Assembly (NCBI GenBank): GCA_028821195.1
Contig: JAPPHB010000066.1
Span: forward strand, 20,050-84,049
DNA: 64,000 bases
Direction: 5' to 3'
Origin: Gammaproteobacteria bacterium
GTDB lineage: Bacteria > Gemmatimonadota > Gemmatimonadetes > Longimicrobiales > Gaopeijiaceae
Each line of letters opens with the position of its first letter. Position 1 is the stretch's first letter. The translations under genes and the position numbers were made by a program. Shown here piece after piece: positions 27,960-38,383 of the stretch. The notes under the pieces were generated by a model, which was not told the origin of the DNA, made no database searches, and was given only the letters and a program-made list of their open reading frames with translations.

Positions 27960-30902
27960 TCAGGCGACCTGCCTCCTTACCAGATCTCTGAACACCCCGT
28001 CGGCCTCCATCAGTTCGTTGAAGGAGCCGCTCTGTACGACTCTTCCGGCCTGCAAAACATAGATGCGATCGGCCTGTTCCAGCGTGGACAGGCGGTGGGC
28101 GATGACGACCCGGGTGGAGGTCAGAGCGGTGAGGTTTCGCATGACCCTGGCCTGGCTCTCGTTATCCAGCCAGTTGGTCGCCTCGTCCAGGAGCATGATT
28201 CGCGGGCTGCCGATCACCGACCGGGCGATTGAAACGCGCTGACTCTCGCCGCCCGAAAGGACAGACCCGCTCGTGCCGACCATGGTCATCATGTCCATGG
28301 GCATGCCCTTGATCTCCTCTTCGACGTCGGCGACTCGCGTCGCCGTCCATATCTCGTCACTCGCCACCTCATCGTGGTGACCGATCAGATTGTCCCAGAG
28401 ATCCGAGGGATGGAGTCCAACGGACTGCGGCACCACGCCGATTCTGCGGCGCACCTGTTTCAGGTTCAGGTTCCTCAGATCACGTCCGTCGTAGCACACT
28501 GCTCCCGCGGTGGGCCGGTCGAATCCAAGCGCCAGCCGGAAGAGGGTGCTCTTGCCAGCGCCGGACTCGCCCGCAATCGCGACGAACTCCCCGGGGCGGA
28601 CGTGAATCGTGACATCGTCGAGGATCAACGGGCCGTCGGGATCGTACCGGTAGGAAATGTGGTCGAAGACAATGTCGCCCCCCAGATCCTCGACCGGCGC
28701 TCCTTCGACTTCGGCCTCGGGGACCGCAGCGAGAAGCGGGCGCATCTGGTCGAACGCCGGGAGTATGGCGGCAACCGCGCCAAAGGACTCGCCGAGCCGG
28801 GCGACGGCGGATTGAAACGCGGCGAAGACGAGGTAGACGACGAGAAAATCGCCGACCGGGAGGTTCCCGTCGCCCATGGCTACGACCGCGAACAGCAGGA
28901 TCCCGGCGGCAAGAAGGGGGAGCGCCGCGCCAAACGCCCGCGAATGTCCCTCGAGCGCGCTCAGCTCGAGCTCCGTACGCTTCTGCTCCCGGTAGTCCTG
29001 CGCCCAGATGGCGAAAGCCGACGCTTCCGCGTTTTCCACACGCAGCTTGCCTATGCTGCCCACGATCTGAAATAGCCGGCCGGAGACGCGCCGCGCCGCG
29101 CGGATCATCCGCCCATGGAGCGGAATCTGGCGCAGCCCGAGGACGACGGTGACCAGGAGCGAAGCCAGGCTGAACGCGAGGGCAACGGTCCCGAGCGTCG
29201 CATCGTAGAGGAAGATGACGCCAAGCACCGGAAGCAGAAAAAGGATCGAAAGCAGGCCGTGGGCCGCGACTCCCTGCAACCCGTCGCGAAGATTCTGGAA
29301 CGTCATCCCCGACACGGCGAGATCGCCAGCCCGACGACCGTGCAGAATGCTTGGCGGAAGACGCATGAGACGGTCCCAGAAGGACGCTTCGACCCGTGAA
29401 ACCGAGCGACCCTCGATCCGCATCATCGCCGTGCTCTGAAGCAGATGCAGCAGTGCGCCGAGCAGGCCGAACCCCGTCACCGCCACCGCCACCGCATAGA
29501 GCTGGCCGGCGGTTCCGCCCGCCGCAGTCTGGTTCGCAACGAACCCGAGCGCGAGCGCCGGCACGAGCTTGATCAGGCCGCCCGGAAGCCCGGCAAGCAC
29601 CAGCCGCGCAAGATCCGCCCCCGATCCACGCAGCGCGATCCTCAGCAGGTCCGCCGGCTTCACGTTCCCCAACGGCAGTGGCCGATAGAACATCCAGGCC
29701 TCGTCCGCCAGCGCGGCGGCACGATCCGCCGTCATCCTGACGCTGCGCTTGCTGACCGGATCGAATTCCCGGTAGCGCCCCAACCATCCCGGCAGAAGCG
29801 CCACGGGCCGGTCGTCTTCGGCGCGGAATGCCAGCATCGCGTTGCTGTCGCCGCGCCACCAGGCGTCCTCGGCCCTGAACCGCACGCGTCGGGCGCGCAC
29901 GCCCGACGCATCGAGAACGTCTGTAAGGCCGACTGGATCGCCGGAGGGATCCGAGCGCACCGGGATCCTGAAATCGATTCCCTCACGGCGTCCGATCGCC
30001 CGCAGGGCGTCCGCCAGCGACGTGTCCTCGACACTCACGTCCCGGTCGATCGGCAGATCATGGATATTGAAGAGGCGCTGCCGCGCGGCTCTCTCGACCG
30101 TGCGGCGGCTCGTGGTCCGCACGCGCTCGAGATTCGCGTCATCGACCACGGCCAGTCGGCGGTTCAGGCGCTCCAGGGCGAAGGCAACCGCGTGAAACCA
30201 TGCAAGCGCCGAGAGCAGGATGCCCTGCTTTGCCAATGTCTCGGTCGAGGAGCCCGAGAGTGTCGTCTCGTCGGACAGGATGAGCCAGCTTGTCCGCGTC
30301 AGCGGTATCACCGCTTCGCCTGGGCCGCGCGCCTCGACGATGTCCGCCGGGTCGACCAGGTCCATGAAGAGGCCGGTGCCGCGCGGCGGTTCGGACACCC
30401 ATACGACGCCGCGCTGTACGGACAGCGTACAGGGAGCCGGCGTCCGCGTCAGACCGGGTTTGGCCAGCGCAGTCGGACGCGGAAGGCGGCTCGCAAAACG
30501 CGAGAGTGTGTCCGTAATCGCGGTCAGCCAGGTATCGGTCTGTTCCGCCAGCTCCGCCGGATCGGCGTCGGACAGCACGGAGGCGGGCAGGCGTTTCAGA
30601 ATGGTGCCCGGCGATCCCTTGGCGATCAGGCTGAGCGTGGTGTCATCCTCATCGCGTGGCCCGTCCGGCGCGACCCCCGGCAGCAGCGAGCCCGATCCGC
30701 GGCGCAGCAGATGCTGCGGCGCCGCCTGCTCCACCCCGTCCCGGAATTCGACCAGGAACAGATTGACGGCGCCCTGATCGATGAACCAGACGGTGTCCGG
30801 GTCGTCGAGCTTCACCGGCAGATTGCCGGCGCAGGGCACGGACTCGCCGGAGAGGGCGGCGAGTTCCGCGATGGATGTGTACGCCGGGCTGGTGTCCCGC
30901 AT
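27960..30902 (-). CDS. NHLM exporter ABC permease/ATPase (ABC2 type, no peptidase)
   Basis: 980 residues from ATG 30902, which overlaps the stop of the C39 transporter gene by one base. The first about 400 residues form the extra N-terminal region typical of the second NHLM bacteriocin transporter subunit and lack a C39 domain. Then come membrane helices and a nucleotide-binding domain with Walker [10 protein letters not shown], signature [14 protein letters not shown] and Walker B IMLLDEAT. It pairs with the next-upstream gene product to export NHLP-type peptides. The longer open frame upstream (to 31052) is overlap with the neighbouring gene in another frame. Confidence 0.85.
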   Translation of the reverse strand: MRDTSPAYTSIAELAALSGESVPCAGNLPVKLDDPDTVWFIDQGAVNLFLVEFRDGVEQAAPQHLLRRGSGSLLPGVAPDGPRDEDDTTLSLIAKGSPGTILKRLPASVLSDADPAELAEQTDTWLTAITDTLSRFASRLPRPTALAKPGLTRTPAPCTLSVQRGVVWVSEPPRGTGLFMDLVDPADIVEARGPGEAVIPLTRTSWLILSDETTLSGSSTETLAKQGILLSALAWFHAVAFALERLNRRLAVVDDANLERVRTTSRRTVERAARQRLFNIHDLPIDRDVSVEDTSLADALRAIGRREGIDFRIPVRSDPSGDPVGLTDVLDASGVRARRVRFRAEDAWWRGDSNAMLAFRAEDDRPVALLPGWLGRYREFDPVSKRSVRMTADRAAALADEAWMFYRPLPLGNVKPADLLRIALRGSGADLARLVLAGLPGGLIKLVPALALGFVANQTAAGGTAGQLYAVAVAVTGFGLLGALLHLLQSTAMMRIEGRSVSRVEASFWDRLMRLPPSILHGRRAGDLAVSGMTFQNLRDGLQGVAAHGLLSILFLLPVLGVIFLYDATLGTVALAFSLASLLVTVVLGLRQIPLHGRMIRAARRVSGRLFQIVGSIGKLRVENAEASAFAIWAQDYREQKRTELELSALEGHSRAFGAALPLLAAGILLFAVVAMGDGNLPVGDFLVVYLVFAAFQSAVARLGESFGAVAAILPAFDQMRPLLAAVPEAEVEGAPVEDLGGDIVFDHISYRYDPDGPLILDDVTIHVRPGEFVAIAGESGAGKSTLFRLALGFDRPTAGAVCYDGRDLRNLNLKQVRRRIGVVPQSVGLHPSDLWDNLIGHHDEVASDEIWTATRVADVEEEIKGMPMDMMTMVGTSGSVLSGGESQRVSIARSVIGSPRIMLLDEATNWLDNESQARVMRNLTALTSTRVVIAHRLSTLEQADRIYVLQAGRVVQSGSFNELMEADGVFRDLVRRQVA

Positions 30903-33112
30903 CAGCCGGACTTGACCAGCTTGAAGTAGGTGCCGTCCCGATCCGCGATCAGCTCGTCGTGCGTCCCGCGCTGCACTTCGACACCCCCGTCGAGCACGAT
31001 GATCTCGTCGCAGTCCCGCACGGTGCTCAGCCGGTGCGCCACGATCAGGCACGTTACACCCCGACGTCGCAAGGCGTCGTCGACGTATTCCTCCGTCGCG
31101 GCATCGAGGGCGCTGGTCGCCTCATCCAGAATGAGCAGCGTCGGATTGCCCAGCAGCCCCCGGGCGATCTCCAGCCGCTGGCGCTGGCCGCCGCTGAAAT
31201 TCACGCCGCCGTCCTCGACCCGGGTTGAATACCCGGCCGGCCGAAGCAGTATTTCGTCGTGGATCCGGGCATCGCGTGTCGCCGCGAAGATGGCCTCATC
31301 GGGAACGGCGGGGTTCCACAGGGTGATGTTGTCGCGCACGGACCCGGAAAAGAGCACGACCTCCTGATCCACCATGGAGATGGATCGCCGCAGCACCTCC
31401 TCGGGAATCTCGTCCCGGGGGTGGCCATCGAACAGGATTTCGCCGGACCAGGGCTGATAGAGACCGGCAATCAGACGCGCGAGGGTCGACTTGCCGGAAC
31501 CGCTGGGACCGACAACGGCAACCCGCTGCCCCGGCCTGATCAGGAGGTTGAAGTCCTTGATCAGAGCGGGCCGACTCCTGTTGAAGCCGAAGCTGACGTT
31601 CCCCAGCTCGAGCCGGCCGGTGAGCTGGAGTCGGCCCTTGAAGGTGGGAAGCGACTCCGACTCAGGACTCCGGCGGCGGAAGGCGGGGTCTTCCGCCGCT
31701 TTGGAGATATCTTCGAGTCGCTGCAGATCGGTTTCGAGCGCCTGGCGTTGTCCGGCGAACTCCAGGAAGCGCCCAACCGGTGCCAGAAACATCTCGGCCA
31801 GGATATAGAACCCGACCAGCGTGCCCAGGGTCATCTCTCCGGCCATGACCAGGCTTCCCCCGATGCCCAGGACCGTCGCGGCGCGAAGTGCGGCGATCAG
31901 GCCCGGGAGCGCGGTGTTGACGGAGCCCAGTGCGGAATAGCGCCGGCGTGCATGCAGTTCGCGCGCCTGATGGCCGCCCCACCGCGAAAAGAAACGGTCG
32001 TCCGATCCTGTCATGCGCAGGTTGTCGGCATGATTCAGCATCTGCATGCCGACGCCGAGCAAAAGCCCCTGTTCGCGCCTCATCGCCTGGCTGCGAACCA
32101 CCCGGAGCCCGTTGAGAACGTGTGCCAGCACGCCGTGCAGAAAGGCCAGAAACAGCACAACCAGCGTGAGCCGGACATCGTAGGCCAACATGGCAATGAG
32201 CAGCACGGCGCTCATTCCCATGTCGACAATGAGCACCAGAAACTGTTCCGTCAGGTTTCTCGCGACTCTGTCGATGGACGAGACTCGATCCGTCAGATCG
32301 CCTGCGAGACGGTGTTCGAAGAACTCCACCGGCAACCGCAGCAGCCGCGACAGGCCTCGACTGTAGCCCATCACCGAAACCCGGATCGCAAGCCGTTTCA
32401 GGAACCGGTGCTTGAGCACGGACAGGATGTATATGAGGACACCGCCGCCGAGCAGGGCCGTCACGAGTCCGCCCCAGGGCCCCCGGTTCTCCAGAACATC
32501 GTCCACGAAGACGCCCAGGGATGCGGGGACCACAAGGGCCAGCAGCGTCAACATGAGGCCGCAGGCGATTACCCAGGCAAGCGCGCTCCGCGATCCGGTG
32601 AGCAGCGTGCCCAGTTGCGTGTACAATCCGGGCGGTTCGCCGCCGGGTTCGAAACCGGAGCCCCGCTTGAATCGCAGCGCAATTCCGCTGTAGCCCTTGC
32701 CGAACTCTTCCGCCGAGAGCCTGCGCCGCCCCGTGGACGGATCATTGAGATAGAAGTGGCGACTGTCGAACCCCTCGAGGACGACAAAATGGCTGAATTG
32801 CCAGAACACGATCAGAGGCAACTGCAACCTCTTCAGTTGACCGGCACGTACGCTGAGTCCACTGCATTCGAGACCGTAGTGCCTGGAGGCGCGCGCGATG
32901 CTCGCCGCACTGCTTCCGTCCCGACTCACCTCGCATCTTTCCCGCAATTCCACCAGCGAAACCCAGCGTCCGAAGTAGGCGAGAACGCTGCCGAGGCAGG
33001 CGGCGCCACATTCCGACGCGTGCATCTGCAACACAATCGGCGTGGTTACGCGCTGTTCCTCGAAGCTCGCTGCGGCCTTGTCGTCACCCCCCCTGAAGGC
33101 GATCAGCGCCAT
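30902..33112 (-). CDS. NHLM exporter ABC protein with C39 leader peptidase
   Basis: 736 residues; the ATG at 33112 follows the HlyD-like gene by one base, and an open frame to 33202 is dismissed because it overlaps that gene. The N-terminal C39 domain has the catalytic cysteine in HASECGAACLGSVLAYFG, histidine in FSHFVVLEGF and aspartate in LNDPSTG. Six membrane helices and a nucleotide-binding domain follow (Walker A GPSGSGKST, signature FSGGQRQRLEIARG, Walker B LLILDEATSALD). Such proteins cut the leader after a double-glycine-type site, here expected at A-G of the precursor, and export the core. Confidence 0.9.
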   Translation of the reverse strand: MALIAFRGGDDKAAASFEEQRVTTPIVLQMHASECGAACLGSVLAYFGRWVSLVELRERCEVSRDGSSAASIARASRHYGLECSGLSVRAGQLKRLQLPLIVFWQFSHFVVLEGFDSRHFYLNDPSTGRRRLSAEEFGKGYSGIALRFKRGSGFEPGGEPPGLYTQLGTLLTGSRSALAWVIACGLMLTLLALVVPASLGVFVDDVLENRGPWGGLVTALLGGGVLIYILSVLKHRFLKRLAIRVSVMGYSRGLSRLLRLPVEFFEHRLAGDLTDRVSSIDRVARNLTEQFLVLIVDMGMSAVLLIAMLAYDVRLTLVVLFLAFLHGVLAHVLNGLRVVRSQAMRREQGLLLGVGMQMLNHADNLRMTGSDDRFFSRWGGHQARELHARRRYSALGSVNTALPGLIAALRAATVLGIGGSLVMAGEMTLGTLVGFYILAEMFLAPVGRFLEFAGQRQALETDLQRLEDISKAAEDPAFRRRSPESESLPTFKGRLQLTGRLELGNVSFGFNRSRPALIKDFNLLIRPGQRVAVVGPSGSGKSTLARLIAGLYQPWSGEILFDGHPRDEIPEEVLRRSISMVDQEVVLFSGSVRDNITLWNPAVPDEAIFAATRDARIHDEILLRPAGYSTRVEDGGVNFSGGQRQRLEIARGLLGNPTLLILDEATSALDAATEEYVDDALRRRGVTCLIVAHRLSTVRDCDEIIVLDGGVEVQRGTHDELIADRDGTYFKLVKSG

Positions 33113-33113
33113 A

Positions 33114-33665
33114 TCATGACCGCCCCATCCGCAGGAATGCGACCGGAGATTGCGTGCCAATCTCGATGACGATCCGACATTCTCTGCCCACAATGGAAGC
33201 AAGGTCGAGGCTCTCGTCCAGCGCGATATCGAGGCGGTGCACCGATACCGGCACCGCAGACTCGAAGGCCGCGGGAGCCTCCAACAGGCGAACGGCGGAA
33301 ATTGCCGCGACTTCCACGCTTATTGTGTCCGCTTCTCCATCCGCCATGCCCAGCTCCATCACCGCCGGCATTCCTGCCCTGATCTGCGGCACGATGTCGC
33401 TGTCGATCCAGACGAGCGCCTGCACGGACCGGCCCGCTTCGGACAGGCTTGTGCCCGGGTCGACCAGCACACCGTCCACCGCGAGGCTGCGGGTTACGCT
33501 GCCAAGAAAGAGCCACGTCACGAAGATGAACAACGACAGCGCGACGGCGACGACGAGCAGGCGCTCCCGCGGTGTGGAAACCGTCAGCAGCCGGTCGAGT
33601 TGTTCCCGTTCCTGCTTTGCTTCCGCAACGGTATCGTGAAACGAACCAAACGGATTATTGAACAC
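33114..33665 (-). CDS. short HlyD-like adaptor of the NHLM exporter
   Basis: 183 residues. One membrane helix (LLVVAVALSLFIFVTWLFLG, about 36-55) is followed by SVTRSLAVDGVLVDPGTSLSEAG and a beta-rich region (VQALVWIDSDIVPQIRAGMPAVMEL), which resembles the barrel of NHLM secretion protein/HlyD. The family is normally about 400 residues with a long coiled-coil hairpin; none is seen here and the frame is intact, so this is a shortened adaptor and not a broken gene. It lies one base before the C39 transporter gene. Confidence 0.65.
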   Translation of the reverse strand: MFNNPFGSFHDTVAEAKQEREQLDRLLTVSTPRERLLVVAVALSLFIFVTWLFLGSVTRSLAVDGVLVDPGTSLSEAGRSVQALVWIDSDIVPQIRAGMPAVMELGMADGEADTISVEVAAISAVRLLEAPAAFESAVPVSVHRLDIALDESLDLASIVGRECRIVIEIGTQSPVAFLRMGRS

Positions 33666-33733
33666 GCCTCTGTATCGCCTCCTTACCTAGTATCGAACAA
33701 GGATAGCACGTCAGGGTGCGCGGTGCAGGCTTC

Positions 33734-33749
33734 GCCGGCCGCCGGCCGG
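33734..33749 (-). terminator. GC-rich inverted repeat after the halogenase gene
   Basis: GCCGGC at 33734-33739 and again at 33744-33749 (self-complementary halves) can form a hairpin right after the halogenase stop at 33750. There is no T-run; it may only attenuate read-through into the exporter genes. Confidence 0.25.
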
Positions 33750-35060
33750 CTACGTCGGCATGGAGTCGTGCTTCCGCCCCAATGGCGCACCCAGACCGTG
33801 GGCGATTTGCGCGAAGCTGCTCACGGGAAGGAACGCGCACTGCCGCTCCCAGTCCGCCGGATCGGGGGTCAACGCGGTGACCAGTTCGAGCATCTCGTCG
33901 AACTTGCGCAAGGCGGAACAGTCCACGGCCAGCGGATCGGCGGCCTCCCGGTAGTTCGGCCACACGCGGTCCCGGGCGTTGCGCCAGAACGCACTGTCGT
34001 ACTTCGAACCACAGCAATAGTGCCAACCGACGAACAAGCCGGCTGCGAGCGCATCGGTGACGAGAAAGCGGTTGATGACGGGCGCGTCGCTCTGCACATA
34101 CTCCGCCGGCCGGTGGAACCGCATGCGCAGAACCAGCGCGACCTGCAGTTGCGCCAACCTGATGGCGGTCGCTTCGAGCGGCTCCATGAAGGCGGCGGCA
34201 TTCCCGACGCGGACCACGGCACCATCATAGATCCGGCGGCGGACGAAATTGGGAAACGGAATGACGGCGCGCTTCTCGAAATCCGACACGCCGTCCTCCG
34301 CAAGGAACTCGTCGAAGTCCGCCTCGACTGCATCGAGATCGGACACGTCCTTATTGAAGACATAGCCGTAGGATGTGTGCACGGTCAGCGGAATGACGAA
34401 CACCCATCCGTGCGGACGCGCCACCGCACGGGTATACGTGAGTTCGCGGACCGGCGCGTTCGGCGGCGCCTTGACGACCGGGGGGCCGCGGCGAATGGCG
34501 GCGCAGTTCGTGGGGATGAAGGAAATGTCGATGTGCTCCTGCGGATCCAGTTGCCGCGGATAGCCGCGGGCATCGAAGACCAGATCGTAGCGCTCGGCCT
34601 CACGGCCCTCGAACTGCACCTGCGCGCCGCCGTCGACTTTCGTGATCGCGGTCACCCTCGCGTCGATGTGGCGGGCTCGCGTACTCGCGCGCAACAGATC
34701 CGCCATCAGGTCGGCCGACAGGTGGTAGGCATAGGCCACCTGTTGTGGCGTGAAGTAGTGAACAAAGTCCTGTCGGCGTCGACCCCATCCCTCGAAGCGG
34801 CTGCCGAACTTGCGGGTGCCGTTCAGGCGTTGCTGAACCGTCTCGTGGGGCAACTGCGATAGTTGCTGCAGTTCGCGGACCAGACTGGGCCAACTTCCTT
34901 CGCCCACGCCGATGATGGGAATGCGAGAATCGTAGATGTGGTGCAGCTCATGATCGCGCTCCGGGTGCAACCGCGATACGCTGGCGGCGGCCAGCGCGCC
35001 CGCGGTGCCGGCTCCGACGACCGCAATCTTTCCGCACGTCCCGCTGCCGAGTTCCTTCAC
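33750..35060 (-). CDS. tryptophan-halogenase-like flavin-dependent enzyme
   Basis: 436 residues from GTG 35060, eight bases after GGAGG; an ATG at 35126 adds 22 basic residues without a good ribosome site. The FAD-binding GxGxxG is VVGAGTAGALAA (14-25). The halogenase motif GVGEGSWPSL (51-60) is followed by TRKFGSRFEGW, which contains the position of the catalytic lysine (K84). The usual WxWxIP motif appears as GWVFVIP (218-224), with the second Trp changed to Phe. Known members chlorinate or brominate tryptophan using a flavin reductase made elsewhere; length is shorter than the typical about 500-550. The terminal Trp of the LCCCW core is the obvious candidate substrate. Confidence 0.75.
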   Translation of the reverse strand: MKELGSGTCGKIAVVGAGTAGALAAASVSRLHPERDHELHHIYDSRIPIIGVGEGSWPSLVRELQQLSQLPHETVQQRLNGTRKFGSRFEGWGRRRQDFVHYFTPQQVAYAYHLSADLMADLLRASTRARHIDARVTAITKVDGGAQVQFEGREAERYDLVFDARGYPRQLDPQEHIDISFIPTNCAAIRRGPPVVKAPPNAPVRELTYTRAVARPHGWVFVIPLTVHTSYGYVFNKDVSDLDAVEADFDEFLAEDGVSDFEKRAVIPFPNFVRRRIYDGAVVRVGNAAAFMEPLEATAIRLAQLQVALVLRMRFHRPAEYVQSDAPVINRFLVTDALAAGLFVGWHYCCGSKYDSAFWRNARDRVWPNYREAADPLAVDCSALRKFDEMLELVTALTPDPADWERQCAFLPVSSFAQIAHGLGAPLGRKHDSMPT

Positions 35061-35174
35061 CGTGGCGACCTCCCCGGGCGCACCGCCCCCTGAACGCGAC
35101 AGCGCGCGGCAAACGCGACGCGCCATGTCCCGGCCCCACCCGCGCCATCCGCAAGGCCGCGCGCGATGCGGATA

Positions 35175-36290
35175 TCAGGGCGTGATGACACCCGACAGCA
35201 CCATGTAGACGTAGGCCTTGATCTGTTCAACCCGGTCTCCGGCGATGACCAGCTTGATGTGGTGGATTCCCCGCAACAGTACGAACCGCCCGGTTCTGCC
35301 AAACAGAATGGTCGGTTGCGAGACCCAGCCGACCAGCGCCGCAACTTTCTCCGACACTACACGGTCCTCGTGGCGCAGGGCCTCCAGCACCGGCTGCCAA
35401 TCCGTCAGGCCATCGATCCAGACCCGGGAAGCAGCCGTATATCTCTGCTTGACTATGGGCGTCAGGCCGAGGGTCGGACCGACGCCATCCGCCTGCGCGT
35501 CGACGTTCACCCCGGTCCTGACGATCTGCGTGCGCTCGCCGAAGCGTGCAAGCACCGTCTCCACGGTCGCGATGTTCCCGGGCCAGGCGATCTTCTCGAG
35601 GAAGGAACGGACCTCCCGCTGCCCGGCAAAGCCCATGATCGCCAGGCGGATCTGGCGTGCGCGCGACGGAAACAGGCCGAACGAGTCGAGGCGGGTGTCT
35701 TCAGGTTGCGCCAGGTAGACCCGCTCGGCGTTGCTCCGCTCCGCCGCGCTCGGTTCCAGGTCGTGGCAGTCCACGAGTTCGTCCACCACGACGCCGACGT
35801 CGTGCCGCTGCCCGGCGCCGCCGACGATCATGCGTTCGTTGGGCCGCAGGAACATCCCGGGCAGCGGATCGCCCTCGCCTCCCGAGCCGATGTCGTATTC
35901 CAGCATCAACTTGCGGCCGACTATCGCGCGCAGGGGCGAGTCCGCGGCCTCCATGCTGCGAAACAGGCGGCTGACCGCCGCCGCCGTGCGATCCGATGGG
36001 TCGCGCCGCGCCTTCTCCTCGAAGAACGCGCCCGACCGGTTGCCGCTCGCCAGCGAGACGCCGAAATCCGCCCGCGGCCGACTGTCGTGCAGCGGCAGCT
36101 CGAAACCGAACGGCTGGGCACCCATGGTTATGGGCAGGGTCCCCGCCCTTGCCAGCAGGTGTTTCCACTCCTGCTCTCCGATCAGAACGGGAGAGATCCT
36201 GTCTCGCAGGTGCCCGAGCAGGTCATGCATGGTGGCACCCTCTCCCGCCAGTCGCTCCTGGGTGACTGCTATCGCTTCGTGGATGTCCAT
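35175..36290 (-). CDS. conserved RiPP-cluster protein of unknown function
   Basis: 371 residues from ATG 36290 (GAGG eight bases upstream; a TTG at 36311 is an alternative). I do not recognise a named domain. Notable parts are FGFELPLHDSRPRADFGVS, a middle acidic section, a repeated beta-strand style GVNVDAQADGVGPTLGLTPIV and a C-terminal RGIHHIKLVIAG followed by IKAYVYMVLSG. No signal peptide or membrane helix is seen, so it is probably cytoplasmic. It lies between the halogenase and the MacB-like ATPase in the same direction (114- and 65-base gaps), so it may be a tailoring enzyme or the halogenase partner. That is inference only. Confidence 0.5.
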   Translation of the reverse strand: MDIHEAIAVTQERLAGEGATMHDLLGHLRDRISPVLIGEQEWKHLLARAGTLPITMGAQPFGFELPLHDSRPRADFGVSLASGNRSGAFFEEKARRDPSDRTAAAVSRLFRSMEAADSPLRAIVGRKLMLEYDIGSGGEGDPLPGMFLRPNERMIVGGAGQRHDVGVVVDELVDCHDLEPSAAERSNAERVYLAQPEDTRLDSFGLFPSRARQIRLAIMGFAGQREVRSFLEKIAWPGNIATVETVLARFGERTQIVRTGVNVDAQADGVGPTLGLTPIVKQRYTAASRVWIDGLTDWQPVLEALRHEDRVVSEKVAALVGWVSQPTILFGRTGRFVLLRGIHHIKLVIAGDRVEQIKAYVYMVLSGVITP

Positions 36291-36355
36291 TGCTCGCGCC
36301 TCAAGCCTCAAGGCGTGCCGAACACCCGGCAGGAGCTTTGAGGCAGGTCTTCCGC

Positions 36356-37057
36356 TCAGGATCGGCGCTCGTCGTCATGCACCGTGCCGTCGACCATGCG
36401 GATCAGACGCCGGGACCGCTCCATGACGCGGCTGTCGTGGGTGGCGAAGACGAAGGTCACTCCGAGGTCGCGATTCAGCTCGCCCATGACATCGAGGAGC
36501 GCGTCGCTGGTGACCGAGTCCAGGTTCGCCGTCGGCTCGTCCGCGAGCACCAGGGCCGGACGGCTGGCCACCGCACGCACGACGGCGACCCGCTGCTGCT
36601 GGCCGCCGGACAGCTTGCCCGGGCGCCGGTCTTCGAGCCCTTCCATTCCCGTCCGCGCAAAGAGTCCGCGGACCCGCGCCTGACGCTCCTCTGCCGGCAC
36701 GCCCTGAAGGAGCATCGGGAATTCCGCATTCTCCAACGCCGTGAGCACGGGGAGCAGGTTATAGGCCTGGAAGACAAAGCCGACCTCCTCGAGCCGGAGC
36801 CGCGCCAGCTCCCGGTTCGACATGCGGCTCACCTCGCGCCCGGCGACCCAGACCCGTCCCTGCGTGGGGCGGGTCAGGCCACCGATCAGATTCAGCAGCG
36901 TCGTCTTGCCGGAGCCCGACGGCCCCGCGAGCGCGGTGAATTCGCCACGCTCGATGGTCAGGCTGACGTCGCGGACCGCCTGCACGGATTCGGCTTCCTG
37001 CTGGAAGACCTTCCAGACGCCGTCGGTCCGGGCGGCTGCCGTGTCGCGCACTGCCAT
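36356..37057 (-). CDS. MacB/LolD-type ABC transporter ATP-binding protein
   Basis: 233 residues from ATG 37057 (a GTG at 37060 is adjacent). Walker A GPSGSGKTTLLNLIGGL, Q-loop FVFQAYNLLPVLTA, signature LSGGQQQRVAVVRA, Walker B LVLADEPTANLD and the switch histidine ATHD are all present. Size and motifs place it with MacB, LolD and FtsE-like ATPases that power mechanotransmission permeases. The two permeases are encoded directly upstream on the same strand. Confidence 0.92.
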   Translation of the reverse strand: MAVRDTAAARTDGVWKVFQQEAESVQAVRDVSLTIERGEFTALAGPSGSGKTTLLNLIGGLTRPTQGRVWVAGREVSRMSNRELARLRLEEVGFVFQAYNLLPVLTALENAEFPMLLQGVPAEERQARVRGLFARTGMEGLEDRRPGKLSGGQQQRVAVVRAVASRPALVLADEPTANLDSVTSDALLDVMGELNRDLGVTFVFATHDSRVMERSRRLIRMVDGTVHDDERRS

Positions 37058-37103
37058 CACACCTCGATTCTCCTTGCGCGCCAGGGGGTCGGCACGAGAG
37101 TGG

Positions 37104-38381
37104 CTACCGATCGAACTTCATCGCCTCGGTAACGTCGACCCGGGCAGCGCGCAGCGCCGGATAGACCGAGGCGAGAATTCCAATGCCGAGAATGAACGCG
37201 ACAATCTGGACGATGCGTCGCACCCCGAAGATCGGGACGATGACAGGGTCGACGGCGACACCCGAGAATGTCAACTCGTCAATGTCCTGCATGAAGACCG
37301 ACGTGTCGAGCCCGTCGCCGAAGAAGTACCAGGTGGCCAGGAGTCCCAGGCCGACGCCGACCAGCCCGCTGACAGCGGACATCGTGAGGCCTTCGATGAG
37401 AACGACGGTGCCCGTCTGACCCGGCGTCAGCCCCTGCGCCTGAAGTATGCCGAACTCGCGCTGGCGATGCATCACCGACATGAGCACCGTGTTGACGATC
37501 CCGAACGCGATGATGACGAACAGGAACCCCTGAATCACATAATTCCCGAACTCGTCGATCGCGATCCCCGCCGCCAGGACGGGGTTCGCCTCGCGCCACC
37601 CCACGACGCGTGCCTCGCCGCGTTCCACCGGCTCCGCCAGCGCCAGCGCCAGGCGGTCGGAGACCCATCGGGTCCTGCCGCTGCCCTGCAGGACGACCGC
37701 GACGTTGGTCACGTCGCTCCCGGAACCGAGCCACTCGCCGGCGGTCGCGAGCGTGATGTGGATCGTCGCCTGGTCGATGGCGGCGACGCGGCTGCGGAAG
37801 ATCCCCACCACGTGGAGCAGCTGCCCCGTAATCTCGCCGTCGGCACCCTGCGCCTGCACGACGAAGCGCGATCCGATCTCGAGTCCAAGGCTGCGGGCCA
37901 GATCGGTGCCGACAAAGGCCGCCAGCCGATCATCGGGCTCGAGGTAGCGCCCTTCGATCACGCCATCGTCGATCATGCCGAAGCCGGCTTCGGCGACGGG
38001 GTCGACCCCCACGATCTGCGCCGGGCGCGCACCGGCCGCCGAACTCGCCAGCCCGTTGATGCCGAGCCTGGCGGACATGCTCTCAACGTGCGGTGCGATC
38101 TCCGGAGAGGTCAGCGCCTGCTCAGCGGCGCGGCTGACGTCCGCCGTCAGCCGGTCGTCGATCTGACGGTGCAGCCGGTACTCGGGCCGCTCGATGGTCA
38201 GGTGTCCGCTCCCCATGCGCACACCGGAATCGACCCACTGCTCGTGGCTGCCGTCGTCGATCGTCATCGACCAGACCAGGAATGCGCCGCCCACGATCAT
38301 CGCCGAGGCGGTCAGCACCGTGCGACGGAGCTGACGGCGCAGGTTCCTCAGGGCGAGCCGGACCAGGACGCGCAGGAGCAC
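37104..38381 (-). CDS. FtsX/MacB-type ABC permease (second)
   Basis: 425 residues from GTG 38381, two bases after the TAG of the other permease; a longer frame to 38867 overlaps that gene and is rejected. An N-terminal helix (TVLTASAMIVGGAFLVWSM) is followed by a large periplasmic domain (about 45-280), then three C-terminal helices (YVIQGFLFVIIAFGIVNTVLM, VVLIEGLTMSAVSGLVGVGLG, IVQIVAFILGIGILASVYPALRAARV). The last motif is the usual FtsX ending. It probably forms a heterodimer with the 38384-39640 product in a Lol- or MacB-like complex. Confidence 0.85.
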   Translation of the reverse strand: MLLRVLVRLALRNLRRQLRRTVLTASAMIVGGAFLVWSMTIDDGSHEQWVDSGVRMGSGHLTIERPEYRLHRQIDDRLTADVSRAAEQALTSPEIAPHVESMSARLGINGLASSAAGARPAQIVGVDPVAEAGFGMIDDGVIEGRYLEPDDRLAAFVGTDLARSLGLEIGSRFVVQAQGADGEITGQLLHVVGIFRSRVAAIDQATIHITLATAGEWLGSGSDVTNVAVVLQGSGRTRWVSDRLALALAEPVERGEARVVGWREANPVLAAGIAIDEFGNYVIQGFLFVIIAFGIVNTVLMSVMHRQREFGILQAQGLTPGQTGTVVLIEGLTMSAVSGLVGVGLGLLATWYFFGDGLDTSVFMQDIDELTFSGVAVDPVIVPIFGVRRIVQIVAFILGIGILASVYPALRAARVDVTEAMKFDR

Positions 38382-38383
38382 GG

